Part shown: positions 1-6,723 of the stretch, piece after piece | Numbering within the stretch: position 1 is the first letter of the stretch | Layout of the letters: each line of letters starts with the position of its first letter | Position numbers and translations under genes: made by a program | The notes under the pieces: model-generated | Seen by the model: only the letters and a program-made list of their open reading frames with translations | Database searches by the model: none | Told to the model about the DNA's origin: nothing | Source of the DNA: CAYRYU01 sp964428355 | Lineage (GTDB): Bacteria; Muiribacteriota; Ozemobacteria; Ozemobacterales; Ozemobacteraceae | Assembly (NCBI GenBank): GCA_964428355.1 | Contig: CAYRYU010000135.1 | Coordinates: 1 to 17,322, forward strand | Length of the DNA stretch: 17,322 nt | Direction: 5' to 3'

Positions 1-94
1 ATAAGCATAGCTCCCCTTTCGGAAAAAGTACAGCGGGGGGTAGGTGAACGGTTACGAATTCTCTTCCGAAGGACTTTTTTAGGAAATCCGCCGA

Positions 95-796
95 TCAGTA
101 GGAAACGGTGATCGGAACGGTCTTGTCCTGATATCCAGTTCGGGCAATGACGAGATGGTAGGACCCCGCGGGGACGTCAGTGAAACGGTAAAAACCATCC
201 GACGCCGTCGATGTCGAGGCCAGCCAGGCCGACCCTACTTGGGAGTAGAGGTCGACTTTGGCCCCCGAAACCGGAAGGTTGGTGACTTCATCGAAAACGA
301 AGCCCCGGATCTCGTTCCGTATCACGACCGCGACCGGGAGCTGATAAACAGTGATTTCCGCAAGGTACCACCTCTGGTCCGAGGTCTCGAATTCCATGTG
401 GAACGTGATCACGATTTTTGCGATTCCCTGCGAAAGGTTCCGGTAGATGTACGAACAAACCACGTTGGCAAGCCAGGCGGTCGGTCGTTGCGTTTCATCG
501 ATGTTGAACGTCCAGGACGCCCCGGAAAGATCGTAGAAGTTGATATGGCCGGATCCCGAGGCAACCGATCCGAAAGTTGCGAACGGCTTCCCTGTGGCGG
601 AGGAAACGCCGAAGGCGGGCCCTCCCGATGCCTGCCAACCGGCAACGATCCCGCGAACGGCATCCTCCGGTGTCGGGGCAACCGGAGACCCGGTTCCAGA
701 TCCCCCTCCACCAGCGCATCCGACAAGAGCCAGACAGATGAAGATCGCAGAACCCGCCAGGACGAACCGGGAAATTCTCGAACAGCTAATATTCAC
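95..796 (-). CDS. Lipoprotein with carboxypeptidase regulatory-like domain
   Basis: Predicted secreted lipoprotein of 233 residues. I chose the GTG at 796 because AGGAGCT (809-803) sits 8 nt upstream; the frame is open to 853 but that ATG has no comparable site. Residues 1-27 form a lipoprotein signal peptide: basic N-terminus, hydrophobic core, lipobox LVGC with acceptor Cys27, followed by a Gly-rich stretch. A middle region (about 40-155) ends in WYLAEITVY, faintly like an NTF2-type fold, which I cannot confirm. The last 70 or so residues (from IRGFVFDE through GFYRF, VPAGSYHLVI and the end) have the pattern of a carboxypeptidase regulatory-like beta-sandwich, a family common in cell-surface proteins. 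Function is unknown; a surface or periplasmic binding role is inference. No clear promoter seen upstream. Confidence 0.85.
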   Translation of the reverse strand: MNISCSRISRFVLAGSAIFICLALVGCAGGGGSGTGSPVAPTPEDAVRGIVAGWQASGGPAFGVSSATGKPFATFGSVASGSGHINFYDLSGASWTFNIDETQRPTAWLANVVCSYIYRNLSQGIAKIVITFHMEFETSDQRWYLAEITVYQLPVAVVIRNEIRGFVFDEVTNLPVSGAKVDLYSQVGSAWLASTSTASDGFYRFTDVPAGSYHLVIARTGYQDKTVPITVSY

Positions 797-876
797 TTCA
801 AAAGCTCCTAATAAAGAACCACTTTGCCAAAGGCTCTGGATATAGCTTACCACAGGGGTCCCGAATTTCCTACTTT

Positions 877-897
877 CCCGAGATCCCAGATCCCGGG
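877..897. other. Imperfect hairpin between yjbQ-like gene and lipoprotein gene
   Basis: CCCGAGATC (877-885) and GATCCCGGG (889-897) can pair with one mismatch around a 3-nt loop. It lies 28 nt past the stop of the gene ending at 925. No T-run follows on the minus strand, so it is at best a weak terminator or an RNA-stabilising stem. Confidence 0.3.
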
Positions 898-924
898 GCT
901 TCTCCGAGGCTCTGCTTCGTCTGC

Positions 925-1341
925 CTAGGCACCGATGATCTTGATCAACGCGCGCTTTCGACGCTTTCCGTCGAACTCCCCGTAGAAGATCTGCTCCCAG
1001 GGGCCGAAATCCAGTTTTCCGCCCGTAACGGCAACAACGACCTCCCGACCCATTATTGTTCGCTTCAAATGGGCATCCCCATTGTCTTCGCCGGTATTGT
1101 GCCGATATCTCGAGTGGGGCTTTTCCGGGGCCAAACCTTCCAGCCAGGATTCGAAGTCCAGATGAAGTCCCCCTTCATCATCGTTGATGAAAACCGAAGC
1201 GGTGATATGCATGGCGTTGACGAGAACCAAACCCTCCTTGATTCCACTCTCCAGAAGCGCGGTTTCCACCTCTGAAGTAATGTTCACGAAACCCCGGCGA
1301 CTGGGAAGGTTGAACCACAGTTCCTTACGATAGCTTTTCAT
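925..1341 (-). CDS. YjbQ / UPF0047 family protein
   Basis: A 138-residue protein matching the YjbQ/UPF0047 family in length and in its motifs: an N-terminal FVNIT segment, a central NAMHITASVFIND, the SRYRHN segment, HLKRTIMG, and the C-terminal G.LDFG.WEQIFYGEFDGKR.KR. Members form small trimeric beta-barrels around a metal-like site; some have weak thiamin-phosphate synthase activity, so databases call them secondary thiamine-phosphate synthase, but the true role is unsettled. The start is secure: GGAGG lies 5 nt before the ATG. A 7-bp GC hairpin sits just upstream of this Shine-Dalgarno site. The gene stands alone, divergent from the zinc-ribbon gene at 1478. Confidence 0.93.
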   Translation of the reverse strand: MKSYRKELWFNLPSRRGFVNITSEVETALLESGIKEGLVLVNAMHITASVFINDDEGGLHLDFESWLEGLAPEKPHSRYRHNTGEDNGDAHLKRTIMGREVVVAVTGGKLDFGPWEQIFYGEFDGKRRKRALIKIIGA

Positions 1342-1356
1342 CCGTTCCTCCGAAAT

Positions 1357-1373
1357 CCCGCCCTCGGGGCGGG
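1357..1373. other. GC hairpin in the 5' region of the YjbQ gene
   Basis: CCCGCCC (1357-1363), loop TCG, GGGCGGG (1367-1373): a perfect 7-bp stem about 15 nt upstream of the YjbQ start and next to its GGAGG. No T-run follows on either strand, so it is not a classical terminator. It could influence translation of the YjbQ mRNA. Confidence 0.4.
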
Positions 1374-1394
1374 GAAATTGTGACCCGCTAAGAG

Positions 1395-1423
1395 TTGACG
1401 AACAATCGTGGAAAAGTTATACC
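1395..1423 (+). promoter_or_regulatory. Sigma70-type promoter for the zinc-ribbon gene
   Basis: TTGACG (1395-1400), a 17-nt spacer and TATACC (1418-1423) give five and four matches to the sigma70 hexamers. Transcription would start near 1430 and leave a leader of roughly 48 nt before the ATG at 1478. Confidence 0.6.
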
Positions 1424-1477
1424 ATTCACCACGAACATCGGTTTTTCATCCACCCACTCGAGAAAGGAATCGCACTC

Positions 1478-1759
1478 ATGCTCGAACGCACCGACAAGAC
1501 AGTATTCTTCTTCACCATCGAATGCGCGGTCTGCAGGAACGTCGCAAAAGTCAGCCACGTCGTCATCGAAGACCAGAAAGGGTCCCTCGTCTGCTCTTTG
1601 TGCGGAAAAACAGTCAAGGTTCCCTCCTTCGAGATTCTCGTTAAAGCCTCCAAGGACCTCAACGCATATCTCGGGGACAACCTCAACGCGAAATACATCA
1701 AGATCCTTCTCAACCCAGAATTCCACGTTGATGACGCGGTTCCCCTCGCCGGGCACTGA
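1478..1759 (+). CDS. Small zinc-ribbon-like protein
   Basis: A 93-residue cytoplasmic protein that I cannot assign to a named family. Two CxxC pairs, ECAVC (C15, C18) and VCSLC (C39, C42), separated by about 20 residues, are the spacing of a zinc ribbon, so a single structural zinc is likely. The C-terminal half has no cysteine and looks mixed alpha/beta (ILVKASKDLNAYLGDNLNAKYIKILL). AAAGGA lies about 10 nt before the ATG, and a good promoter is placed just upstream. Its stop is followed by a terminator-like inverted repeat shared with the convergent DJ-1 gene. Possible roles are nucleic-acid binding or scaffolding; the sequence does not decide. Confidence 0.8.
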   Translation: MLERTDKTVFFFTIECAVCRNVAKVSHVVIEDQKGSLVCSLCGKTVKVPSFEILVKASKDLNAYLGDNLNAKYIKILLNPEFHVDDAVPLAGH

Positions 1760-1768
1760 CCGGAACAA

Positions 1769-1834
1769 GGAAAAAGCCCTCCATCTCATTCCACCAGGGC
1801 AAGGACTCCCCGATTGACTTCGAGGGCTTTTTCC
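1769..1834. terminator. Bidirectional terminator-like inverted repeat
   Basis: GGAAAAAGCCCTC (1769-1781) and GAGGGCTTTTTCC (1822-1834) are a perfect 13-bp inverted repeat between convergent genes. Read from either side, a GC stem base is followed by TTTTT, as in a bidirectional intrinsic terminator. The 40-nt loop is longer than usual, and the right arm lies inside the last codons of the DJ-1 gene. Confidence 0.6.
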
Positions 1835-2343
1835 GGTCCCGCCAACTTTTCGGCAAGCCTGAGCGCGAACTCGAACGTGGTTCCCGCTGCCCGCGAGGTG
1901 ATGGTTTTCCCGTCCTCGACCACCCGTTCCTTTCGATAGACCGCCCCCGCCATCTGCCCTTCGACGGAGGGATGGGATGTCATCCTGGTTCCTTCCCTTG
2001 CCCCGGCTTTCAAAAGAACCGTGGGAGCTGCGCAGATGGCCGCCACCCACCTTCCCGCAACCTGGACCGCTTTGACGAACTCGATAACCCGATTATCGTT
2101 CCCGAGATTTCGGGTTCCCTCGAGTCCGCCCGGAAGAACGACCATGTCGCACATTTCCGGACGAACCTCCCCGATGGTCGTGTCGGGAGTCATCGGAATA
2201 CCACGGGAACCGATGACGGGCGCACGGTCCGGGGACAGGGAAACGGTCGAAACCTGGACCCCTGCCCTTCTCAGGATGTCAACGGTGATCACCAGTTCCA
2301 TCTCCTCGAACCCGGAGGCCATGAATACGAAAACGTTTGGCAT
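1786..2343 (-). CDS. DJ-1/PfpI family protein
   Basis: A 185-residue single-domain protein of the DJ-1/ThiJ/PfpI superfamily, close in length and motifs to DJ-1 and bacterial YajL. The reactive cysteine is Cys104 in AAICAAPTVL at the nucleophile elbow; the conserved acid is Glu16 in GFEEMELV; MTSHPS follows at about 121-126. These match human DJ-1 Glu18, Cys106 and the TTHP segment. Proteins of this group are oxidative-stress or glyoxal-related hydrolases and chaperones, with disputed in vivo roles. AAGGAAGG lies about 6 nt before the ATG. The gene is divergent from the membrane-protein gene at 2434 and convergent with the zinc-ribbon gene. Confidence 0.93.
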   Translation of the reverse strand: MPNVFVFMASGFEEMELVITVDILRRAGVQVSTVSLSPDRAPVIGSRGIPMTPDTTIGEVRPEMCDMVVLPGGLEGTRNLGNDNRVIEFVKAVQVAGRWVAAICAAPTVLLKAGAREGTRMTSHPSVEGQMAGAVYRKERVVEDGKTITSRAAGTTFEFALRLAEKLAGPEKALEVNRGVLALVE

Positions 2344-2372
2344 AGGGACCTTCCTTTCGGCATTCCTTTTTA

Positions 2373-2401
2373 TTGACAGAAGGGAAACCAGTTTCTATAA
2401 T
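2373..2401 (+). promoter_or_regulatory. Perfect consensus sigma70 promoter
   Basis: TTGACA (2373-2378), exactly 17 nt, then TATAAT (2396-2401): a full match to the sigma70 consensus in both hexamers and spacing. Transcription would start near 2408, giving a leader of about 26 nt for the gene at 2434. Confidence 0.88.
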
Positions 2402-2433
2402 CCTGTTCAAAGTGTCCCAAGGAGCAACCAGCC

Positions 2434-2742
2434 ATGCCCACCCACGCTGAAAAGATGGAAAGACGACTCCGTATCATCAGCTTCCTTTTCGTCGCGGCCG
2501 CGATCTTCCTCGCTTTCGGAAGCCTCGTCTTCGCATCCCATACGTTCGAGAGCCTTCTCTCACAACCAGCCAAGGATGGGCTCTCGCAGAGTTCCTTCAA
2601 CGTTACCCTTCTGGCTCTCGTCACGACCGAGCGGTTCGTGAACCGGTGCCTTTTCATGGCGCTTCTTTTCATGCAACTCGGAGTGCTTTTCATCCTGTAT
2701 CTCCTTCTCGGGAAGCTCCAGGTCCTCGAAAAGACTATCTGA
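2434..2742 (+). CDS. Small two-helix membrane protein, unknown
   Basis: A 102-residue inner-membrane protein I do not recognise. A short charged N-terminus (MPTHAEKMERRLR) is followed by a first hydrophobic helix (about 12-34), a polar segment of about 35 residues with Ser/Gln and no cysteine, a second helix (about 71-93), and a short charged tail KLQVLEKTI. The loop between the helices is the only sizeable soluble part. By the positive-inside rule both termini would be cytoplasmic and the loop periplasmic. AAGGAGC about 9 nt upstream fixes the ATG. It is a single-gene unit behind a perfect consensus promoter, so it is probably strongly and constitutively transcribed unless repressed. Confidence 0.82.
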   Translation: MPTHAEKMERRLRIISFLFVAAAIFLAFGSLVFASHTFESLLSQPAKDGLSQSSFNVTLLALVTTERFVNRCLFMALLFMQLGVLFILYLLLGKLQVLEKTI

Positions 2743-2757
2743 TCCAACCCGCCCACC

Positions 2758-2776
2758 CCCGGCCATCTCGGCCGGG
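2758..2776. terminator. Possible hairpin terminator
   Basis: CCCGGCC (2758-2764), loop ATCTC, GGCCGGG (2770-2776): a perfect 7-bp GC stem 15 nt past the stop of the membrane-protein gene and between convergent genes. There is no T-run on either side, so intrinsic termination is uncertain. Confidence 0.4.
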
Positions 2777-2817
2777 TAGTCTCCGTCGGGTCGCCTCGGC
2801 GGAATCATCTGGGCGGG

Positions 2818-3561
2818 TCATCTCCGCGGCCCCAGGCATCTTCGCATCCTGAGCTCGACCGGAAAGGCGAGACTGCGCAGAAGGATTCCAAGTGAGAGTT
2901 TCGAATCTCCCCAGACGCGGTCTTCGAACTGGATTGCAACCTCGGTTATCCGCCTTCCCCTTGTGATCTGATCGAACAATACCTCGGAAACTATGGTCGG
3001 TCCGACTGACCGGTAGGTCGTGAAGTCGATACCATCAAGTGCCCGGCGGGAAAAAGCCCGGAAACCCGATGTACAATCTTTCACCCGGGTTCGCAACACG
3101 AAACGAAGATAGGTATTGGCGAGGCGTGAAGTCCACTGGCGAAGGACTGACCGCCCGGTCTCCCCACCCCCTTCTGCAAAGCGCGATCCGATCACGACGT
3201 CATGATCCTCGAGCCCGGCGACCAGTGCGGGAATGAAGCGAGGATGATGGGAGAAATCGGCGTCCATTTCGATCAACCCGTCGAATCCGGGGTTTTCCTG
3301 GAACCATCGGAAACCGTCTCGGCCCGCCAGACCGCGCCCCCTTGGAGGCTGCCGGTCCAGGAGGTGAACCCGTGGATTCGAAGCCGACCTTGTCGCAACG
3401 ATCTTCCCGGTTCCGTCCGGGGAATGATCGTCTACGATGAGGATCTCCACCTTCGATCCCAACCCCAGGACCTCGTCAATCAACCGCTCGATGTTTCCCG
3501 CCTCGTTGTAGGTCGGAGCGAAAACGAGGATCCTTTTCAGATCGAGAATTGCGCCCCCCAT
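2818..3561 (-). CDS. GT2 polyprenyl-phosphate sugar transferase (Dpm1-like)
   Basis: A 247-residue GT-A fold enzyme like dolichol-phosphate mannosyltransferase. It would transfer a sugar from a nucleotide donor to polyprenyl phosphate at the cytoplasmic face. Motifs in order: PTYNEAGNIERL (16-27), IVDDHSPDGTG (42-52), the metal-binding DAD in EMDADFSHHP (100-102), VIGSRF, and DCTSGFRAF in the second half. It ends without transmembrane helices, as in the short soluble-type Dpm1 enzymes. The frame is open to 3693, but the ATG at 3561 is the start: it follows GGAGG and its first base is the last base of the upstream stop (TGATG), so translation is coupled to the GT9 gene. It supplies a lipid-linked sugar that the ArnT-like enzyme of the same operon could use; the sugar cannot be read from the sequence. 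Confidence 0.92.
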   Translation of the reverse strand: MGGAILDLKRILVFAPTYNEAGNIERLIDEVLGLGSKVEILIVDDHSPDGTGKIVATRSASNPRVHLLDRQPPRGRGLAGRDGFRWFQENPGFDGLIEMDADFSHHPRFIPALVAGLEDHDVVIGSRFAEGGGETGRSVLRQWTSRLANTYLRFVLRTRVKDCTSGFRAFSRRALDGIDFTTYRSVGPTIVSEVLFDQITRGRRITEVAIQFEDRVWGDSKLSLGILLRSLAFPVELRMRRCLGPRR

Positions 3562-4736
3562 CAGCCTTTGCCTCCGATTCCGCGGACCTGGGCTCCGGAA
3601 GAACGGATTCCGCGAAGAACGGCGGAGAATACCTGGTCGACCTCGATCCCTGAAAGGCATTCTTCCGACCTGGGGCAGACCCTCCGATAGCAAGGTGCGC
3701 AGTCAGCTTTTCCGACGATGGCTTCACCCCGGCCGTAGAATTCGATCTCCCGCTCGGTGGTGGAACCGAACAGGGCCACCGACCACACCCCCTGGGAGAT
3801 AGCCATGTGCATGGCAAGCGAATCTCCGGAGACCATGAGGTTCAGGGTGGACACGAGCGCCGCGAACTCACGAAGAGAAAACAGGCAGCCGGGAAACACG
3901 GCGGGAAATGCAAACCGGTCTTTCAGGCTTTCATAAAGAGAGGCTTCCTTCCGGCCCCCGAGAAAAACGGGAACCGCTCCTGCCTCGCAGATCCTCTCCG
4001 CAAGCGCAACGAACTTGTCCACCGCCCATTGCTTTCCAGCGAAGGCCTCACCCGCTCCGATGTTCAGGCCGACCCGGGGACCGCTCTTCCACGATCCCGA
4101 AAAGCGAACCGCCCATTCCCTTTCCTCGGGGAAAAGCGGCAGATGATACGGATTCGGGTTCCAGGGAAGCTGGCAGGCTTCGGCGATCAGCCGGGGATAG
4201 GTTTTCGCGTTCTGACGAAACTTCCTTTCGTCGTCGATCCCGAGCAGGAACAGCTCCTCGCCGGCCTGGGAAAGAGGCGTCAATAGACCATTCCGGTTCC
4301 TTCCGAACCCGAACTTTCTTTGCGATCTGACGGAAGAGGCGAGGGCAGTCGGACCTTCCTCCTTGTCGAGACTCACGACAATGTCCCATTCAGAATTTCC
4401 CGCCCAGATGACGGAATCTGGCCCCCAAGGGAGGATCCGCTGAAGGCCAGAACCCTCGAGCAATGGAACCGCCCCGGGAAGCGTGATCCATGAAATCGCG
4501 GCGTCCGGATACTCCTTGCGAAAAGCCGGTATGAGGCTCGTTGTGCGAAGGACGTCCCCAAGTGCTCCAAGCTTGATTATGAGGACCTTCTTTCCCGTTG
4601 GAGTGTATTGCGAGCAAAGCCCCTTTCGCTTCCTTGGGTCCCTTTGCAGGAGTGGCCCGCAGGATCTTCCTCCGGATGGCTTGCATGGCTTGTCTCCCCG
4701 GAAGTGGAGACAATCGAAATCCTGGTCGATGCTCAT
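3561..4736 (-). CDS. GT9 (heptosyltransferase) family glycosyltransferase
   Basis: About 391 residues with the two-domain GT-B layout of the heptosyltransferase family. The hallmark N-terminal KKVLIIKLGALGDVLRTT is at about 49-66, the C-terminal domain has VGLNIGAGEAFAGKQW and VSGDSLAMHMAISQG with FGSTTERE, and CAPCYRRVCP lies near the end. Before the catalytic domain is a 45-residue extension with Cys9, Cys18, Cys26 and Cys41, beginning DCLHFRGDKPC. I recall similar cysteine extensions in GT9 proteins of other anaerobes; they may bind a metal or cluster. ATG 4736 has AAGGA 10 nt upstream; an in-frame TTG at 4754 overlapping the preceding stop (TTGA) would add six residues. Probable role: adding heptose or another sugar to LPS core or a related surface glycan. 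Confidence 0.9.
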   Translation of the reverse strand: MSIDQDFDCLHFRGDKPCKPSGGRSCGPLLQRDPRKRKGLCSQYTPTGKKVLIIKLGALGDVLRTTSLIPAFRKEYPDAAISWITLPGAVPLLEGSGLQRILPWGPDSVIWAGNSEWDIVVSLDKEEGPTALASSVRSQRKFGFGRNRNGLLTPLSQAGEELFLLGIDDERKFRQNAKTYPRLIAEACQLPWNPNPYHLPLFPEEREWAVRFSGSWKSGPRVGLNIGAGEAFAGKQWAVDKFVALAERICEAGAVPVFLGGRKEASLYESLKDRFAFPAVFPGCLFSLREFAALVSTLNLMVSGDSLAMHMAISQGVWSVALFGSTTEREIEFYGRGEAIVGKADCAPCYRRVCPRSEECLSGIEVDQVFSAVLRGIRSSGAQVRGIGGKG

Positions 4737-4750
4737 AACGATGTTTTCCT

Positions 4751-6334
4751 TCAATCGTCTTTCCCCTTGAGAATTCCCATCCGCTCGAGAACGAAATCAG
4801 GCTGGCGAAGGGGGATCAATCCCCTGGCAGACCGAAGATGGGTAAGGGTGACCCGACGAATCTCCCGACTCCCCACCCTGATGACTTCGCTCATCGATCC
4901 TGCTTTTCCAGTGAAGTTGGCCGCGAAGGAATCGACCTCGGAGTGGCGCCCTTCGTCGACGTAGATGACGTCGGTTCCGGTTCCGATCGGATTTTCCTCC
5001 GCCCACAAAGCCCAGTTTCCAGCGCCATGGATCTCACCGATCCTTTCGGGGGAAAGTTTTCCATAGAAGGCGACGAGCGCGGTCAACGGGGCGCCCTGCG
5101 AAATGAACCGCTTCTCCCCCCCTGTTTTGGAATCGAACTCGCGGATCATCCTCCCCATTTCGGTCCAACCGTGAAGGCGTATGGAGACATCAGATCTGGG
5201 GGGAAGGGGAAGAAACTGGAAATATGCATGGGCAACCACCAGGACAGCCGCGAGAAAAGAAGGGCCCAGGGCAACCGCGGGCCGGAAAAATGTCCCCCGC
5301 CCTCCGATCCATCGTGCGGCAAGAGGCATCAACGCGAGATATGCCACCTGCGGCCAATTGGCCTCCACCTTGGCGACGACCCCCTTGTAGGCGAAGAAAA
5401 CGGTCATGGGAAACCCGAGCGCGGCGAGGAAGAAAACAACTTCATCGCCTTTCTTCCACCCTCTATAGAGACTTTCGAGCATGACCCACCAGAAAAGCGG
5501 ATACAGCACCGGACCTATGGTTCCGATCTGCCCCCCGGCGAACTCCCCGAAATTGGCTATGAATCCTCGTTCCGCACCCCGGAGTCCGTGGGTGAACTGG
5601 AACCTGAATGACATCCAGTCGTGATTGGCGTTCCAGACAAGAACCGGAACCGCCCCCAGCGCAGCGAGAAGGAACATCCCCCAGAACCAGCCGCTGGCAA
5701 TACTGCCTCGTCGCCCGGGAAAACCCAACACGACAAGCGCCACCGCCGGACAGAAAAAGATCATGTTGTATTTCGACATCGCACCGAACCCAAGGGATGC
5801 CCCCAGACCAAGCCACCAGGCAGGGTTTCCCCCCCGCAGAATTCTGATGAAGCACCAGGTGCCCAGGCACCAGAAAAACGCGAGTGGAACGTCCGGCGTG
5901 GTGATGAACCCCAGCGCGACGCCGGCAACGGTCACATGAGGTATCAGTGCTGCGAAGAACCCCGTCCTTGCTTCCCCGTCGACCTCCTTCCCGATCAGGA
6001 ACATCAATCGTGAAATCACCAGTATCGCGATCAGCGCGGGAAGGCGCACGGCAAGCGGCGAGTCACCAAGGAAAGACCGGAATAGTGCGATGACATAACC
6101 GACCATCGGAGGGTGGTCGAAGTACGAAAGATCCAGCCGCCGGGAGTATTCCCAATAATAGGCCTCGTCGGGAGTGAGATCCAAACCGGATGCCAAAACG
6201 ACACGGACCGCGAATGCCAGGAGGAGAACCGCCCAGAACCATGTTTCCCAATGTTCCGGGGCCTGGACCGAAGCCCCATCCGCGGGAGGAGTAGACGATG
6301 GGGAATCTGCTGCAGGTCCTTTGGTTGGATCCAA
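4751..6334 (-). CDS. ArnT/PMT-like membrane glycosyltransferase
   Basis: A 527-residue polytopic membrane protein of the dolichyl-phosphate-mannose mannosyltransferase / ArnT superfamily (GT39/GT83 type). These enzymes use a polyprenyl-phosphate sugar on the outer face of the inner membrane to glycosylate a lipid, glycan or protein. A Pro/Ser-rich cytoplasmic tail (1-28) precedes the first helix. The first periplasmic loop carries the family signature LTPDEAYYWEYS (Asp56-Glu57, catalytic region) and YFDHPPMVGY (DHPP 73-76). SKYNM and the WNANHDWMSFRFQ segment are also typical. About ten or more helices fill 30-370; a soluble C-terminal domain follows. The start is TTG, supported by GGGAGG 5 nt upstream; no better start is in frame. 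First large gene of the operon, overlapping or abutting the GT9 gene. Confidence 0.9.
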   Translation of the reverse strand: MDPTKGPAADSPSSTPPADGASVQAPEHWETWFWAVLLLAFAVRVVLASGLDLTPDEAYYWEYSRRLDLSYFDHPPMVGYVIALFRSFLGDSPLAVRLPALIAILVISRLMFLIGKEVDGEARTGFFAALIPHVTVAGVALGFITTPDVPLAFFWCLGTWCFIRILRGGNPAWWLGLGASLGFGAMSKYNMIFFCPAVALVVLGFPGRRGSIASGWFWGMFLLAALGAVPVLVWNANHDWMSFRFQFTHGLRGAERGFIANFGEFAGGQIGTIGPVLYPLFWWVMLESLYRGWKKGDEVVFFLAALGFPMTVFFAYKGVVAKVEANWPQVAYLALMPLAARWIGGRGTFFRPAVALGPSFLAAVLVVAHAYFQFLPLPPRSDVSIRLHGWTEMGRMIREFDSKTGGEKRFISQGAPLTALVAFYGKLSPERIGEIHGAGNWALWAEENPIGTGTDVIYVDEGRHSEVDSFAANFTGKAGSMSEVIRVGSREIRRVTLTHLRSARGLIPLRQPDFVLERMGILKGKDD

Positions 6335-6370
6335 GACGACCTCCCATTTCCGAAGCTTTTCGAAGGCCCC

Positions 6371-6379
6371 ATGATATCA
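6371..6379 (-). promoter_or_regulatory. Possible extended -10 promoter for the GT operon
   Basis: On the minus strand TGATATCAT (6379-6371) reads as an extended -10 (TG-n-TATCAT, five of six matches), with no good -35. Transcription would begin near 6364, about 30 nt before the TTG start at 6334. Confidence 0.35.
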
Positions 6380-6505
6380 CACCAGGGTCGGAAAATGCCT
6401 CAGGAGGTTGGAAACACGCGACGCGGCCAAATGTCGACCGGGCCAACTGGACCGCCGCTGAGAGAACGGGGAAAAACCCTCCTAAGGGGCTCTTTGGGTC
6501 CCGCC

Positions 6506-6670
6506 TCAAACGACCCTTCCAAGGAATTTTTCGAAGGAAGTCCACAGGCAGGGTCGCTCGACCCAGTTTTCCGCTTGCTCCTTTGCCTCCTCGAAAACAT
6601 GATAGGGCCTGGAGGATGCCACCCGCCTGCAAAGAGCTTCGGCATCATCCCGTAAAGGCCCCTCCGGCAT
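6506..6670 (-). CDS. Possible 54-codon small protein
   Basis: ATG at 6670 to TGA at 6508-6506 encodes 54 residues starting MPEGPLRDDAEALCRRV, with FEEAKEQAENWVERPC and ending FEKFLGRVV. The composition looks protein-like: G-rich first codon positions, acidic helical stretches, two Cys and two Trp. It matches no family I know. Against it: no Shine-Dalgarno close to the ATG (GGAAGGG is about 17 nt away) and short length. For it: a plausible minus-strand promoter at 6723-6695 reads straight into it, and no other ORF explains the segment. If real it would be the first gene upstream of the glycosyltransferase operon, 171 nt ahead of it; alternatively it is the remnant of a lost gene. Confidence 0.35.
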   Translation of the reverse strand: MPEGPLRDDAEALCRRVASSRPYHVFEEAKEQAENWVERPCLWTSFEKFLGRVV

Positions 6671-6681
6671 TTTCGCTGGGC

Positions 6682-6710
6682 TTTACACCCTTCCATTAAA
6701 AGAGTATGTT
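6682..6710 (+). promoter_or_regulatory. Sigma70-type promoter of the por operon
   Basis: TTTACA (6682-6687), 17 nt, TATGTT (6705-6710): five and four matches to the consensus hexamers. Transcription would start near 6717, leaving a leader of about 26 nt containing the AGGAGG for porG. Confidence 0.65.
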
Positions 6711-6723
6711 ACCCGAATCACAA
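6695..6723 (-). promoter_or_regulatory. Possible divergent promoter towards the GT operon
   Basis: On the minus strand TTGTGA (6723-6718), 17 nt, TTTAAT (6700-6695): four and five matches to the sigma70 hexamers. It overlaps the por promoter, so the two directions could compete for polymerase or share an operator. Start would fall near 6688. Confidence 0.45.

Noticed and set aside
1..94. Search for a terminator after the first lipoprotein
   Set aside because: Short A/T runs and a CTTCCGAAG palindrome are present, but no stem with a usable loop followed by a T-run in the gene's direction.
1388..2050. 220-codon minus-strand frame over the zinc-ribbon and DJ-1 genes
   Set aside because: It overlaps two better-supported genes and lacks a ribosome site and any motif.
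6506..6670. MPEGP start resembling Fpg/Nei DNA glycosylases
   Set aside because: Only the first five residues match. The frame is 54 codons long with none of the later glycosylase motifs or zinc finger, so the resemblance is probably chance.
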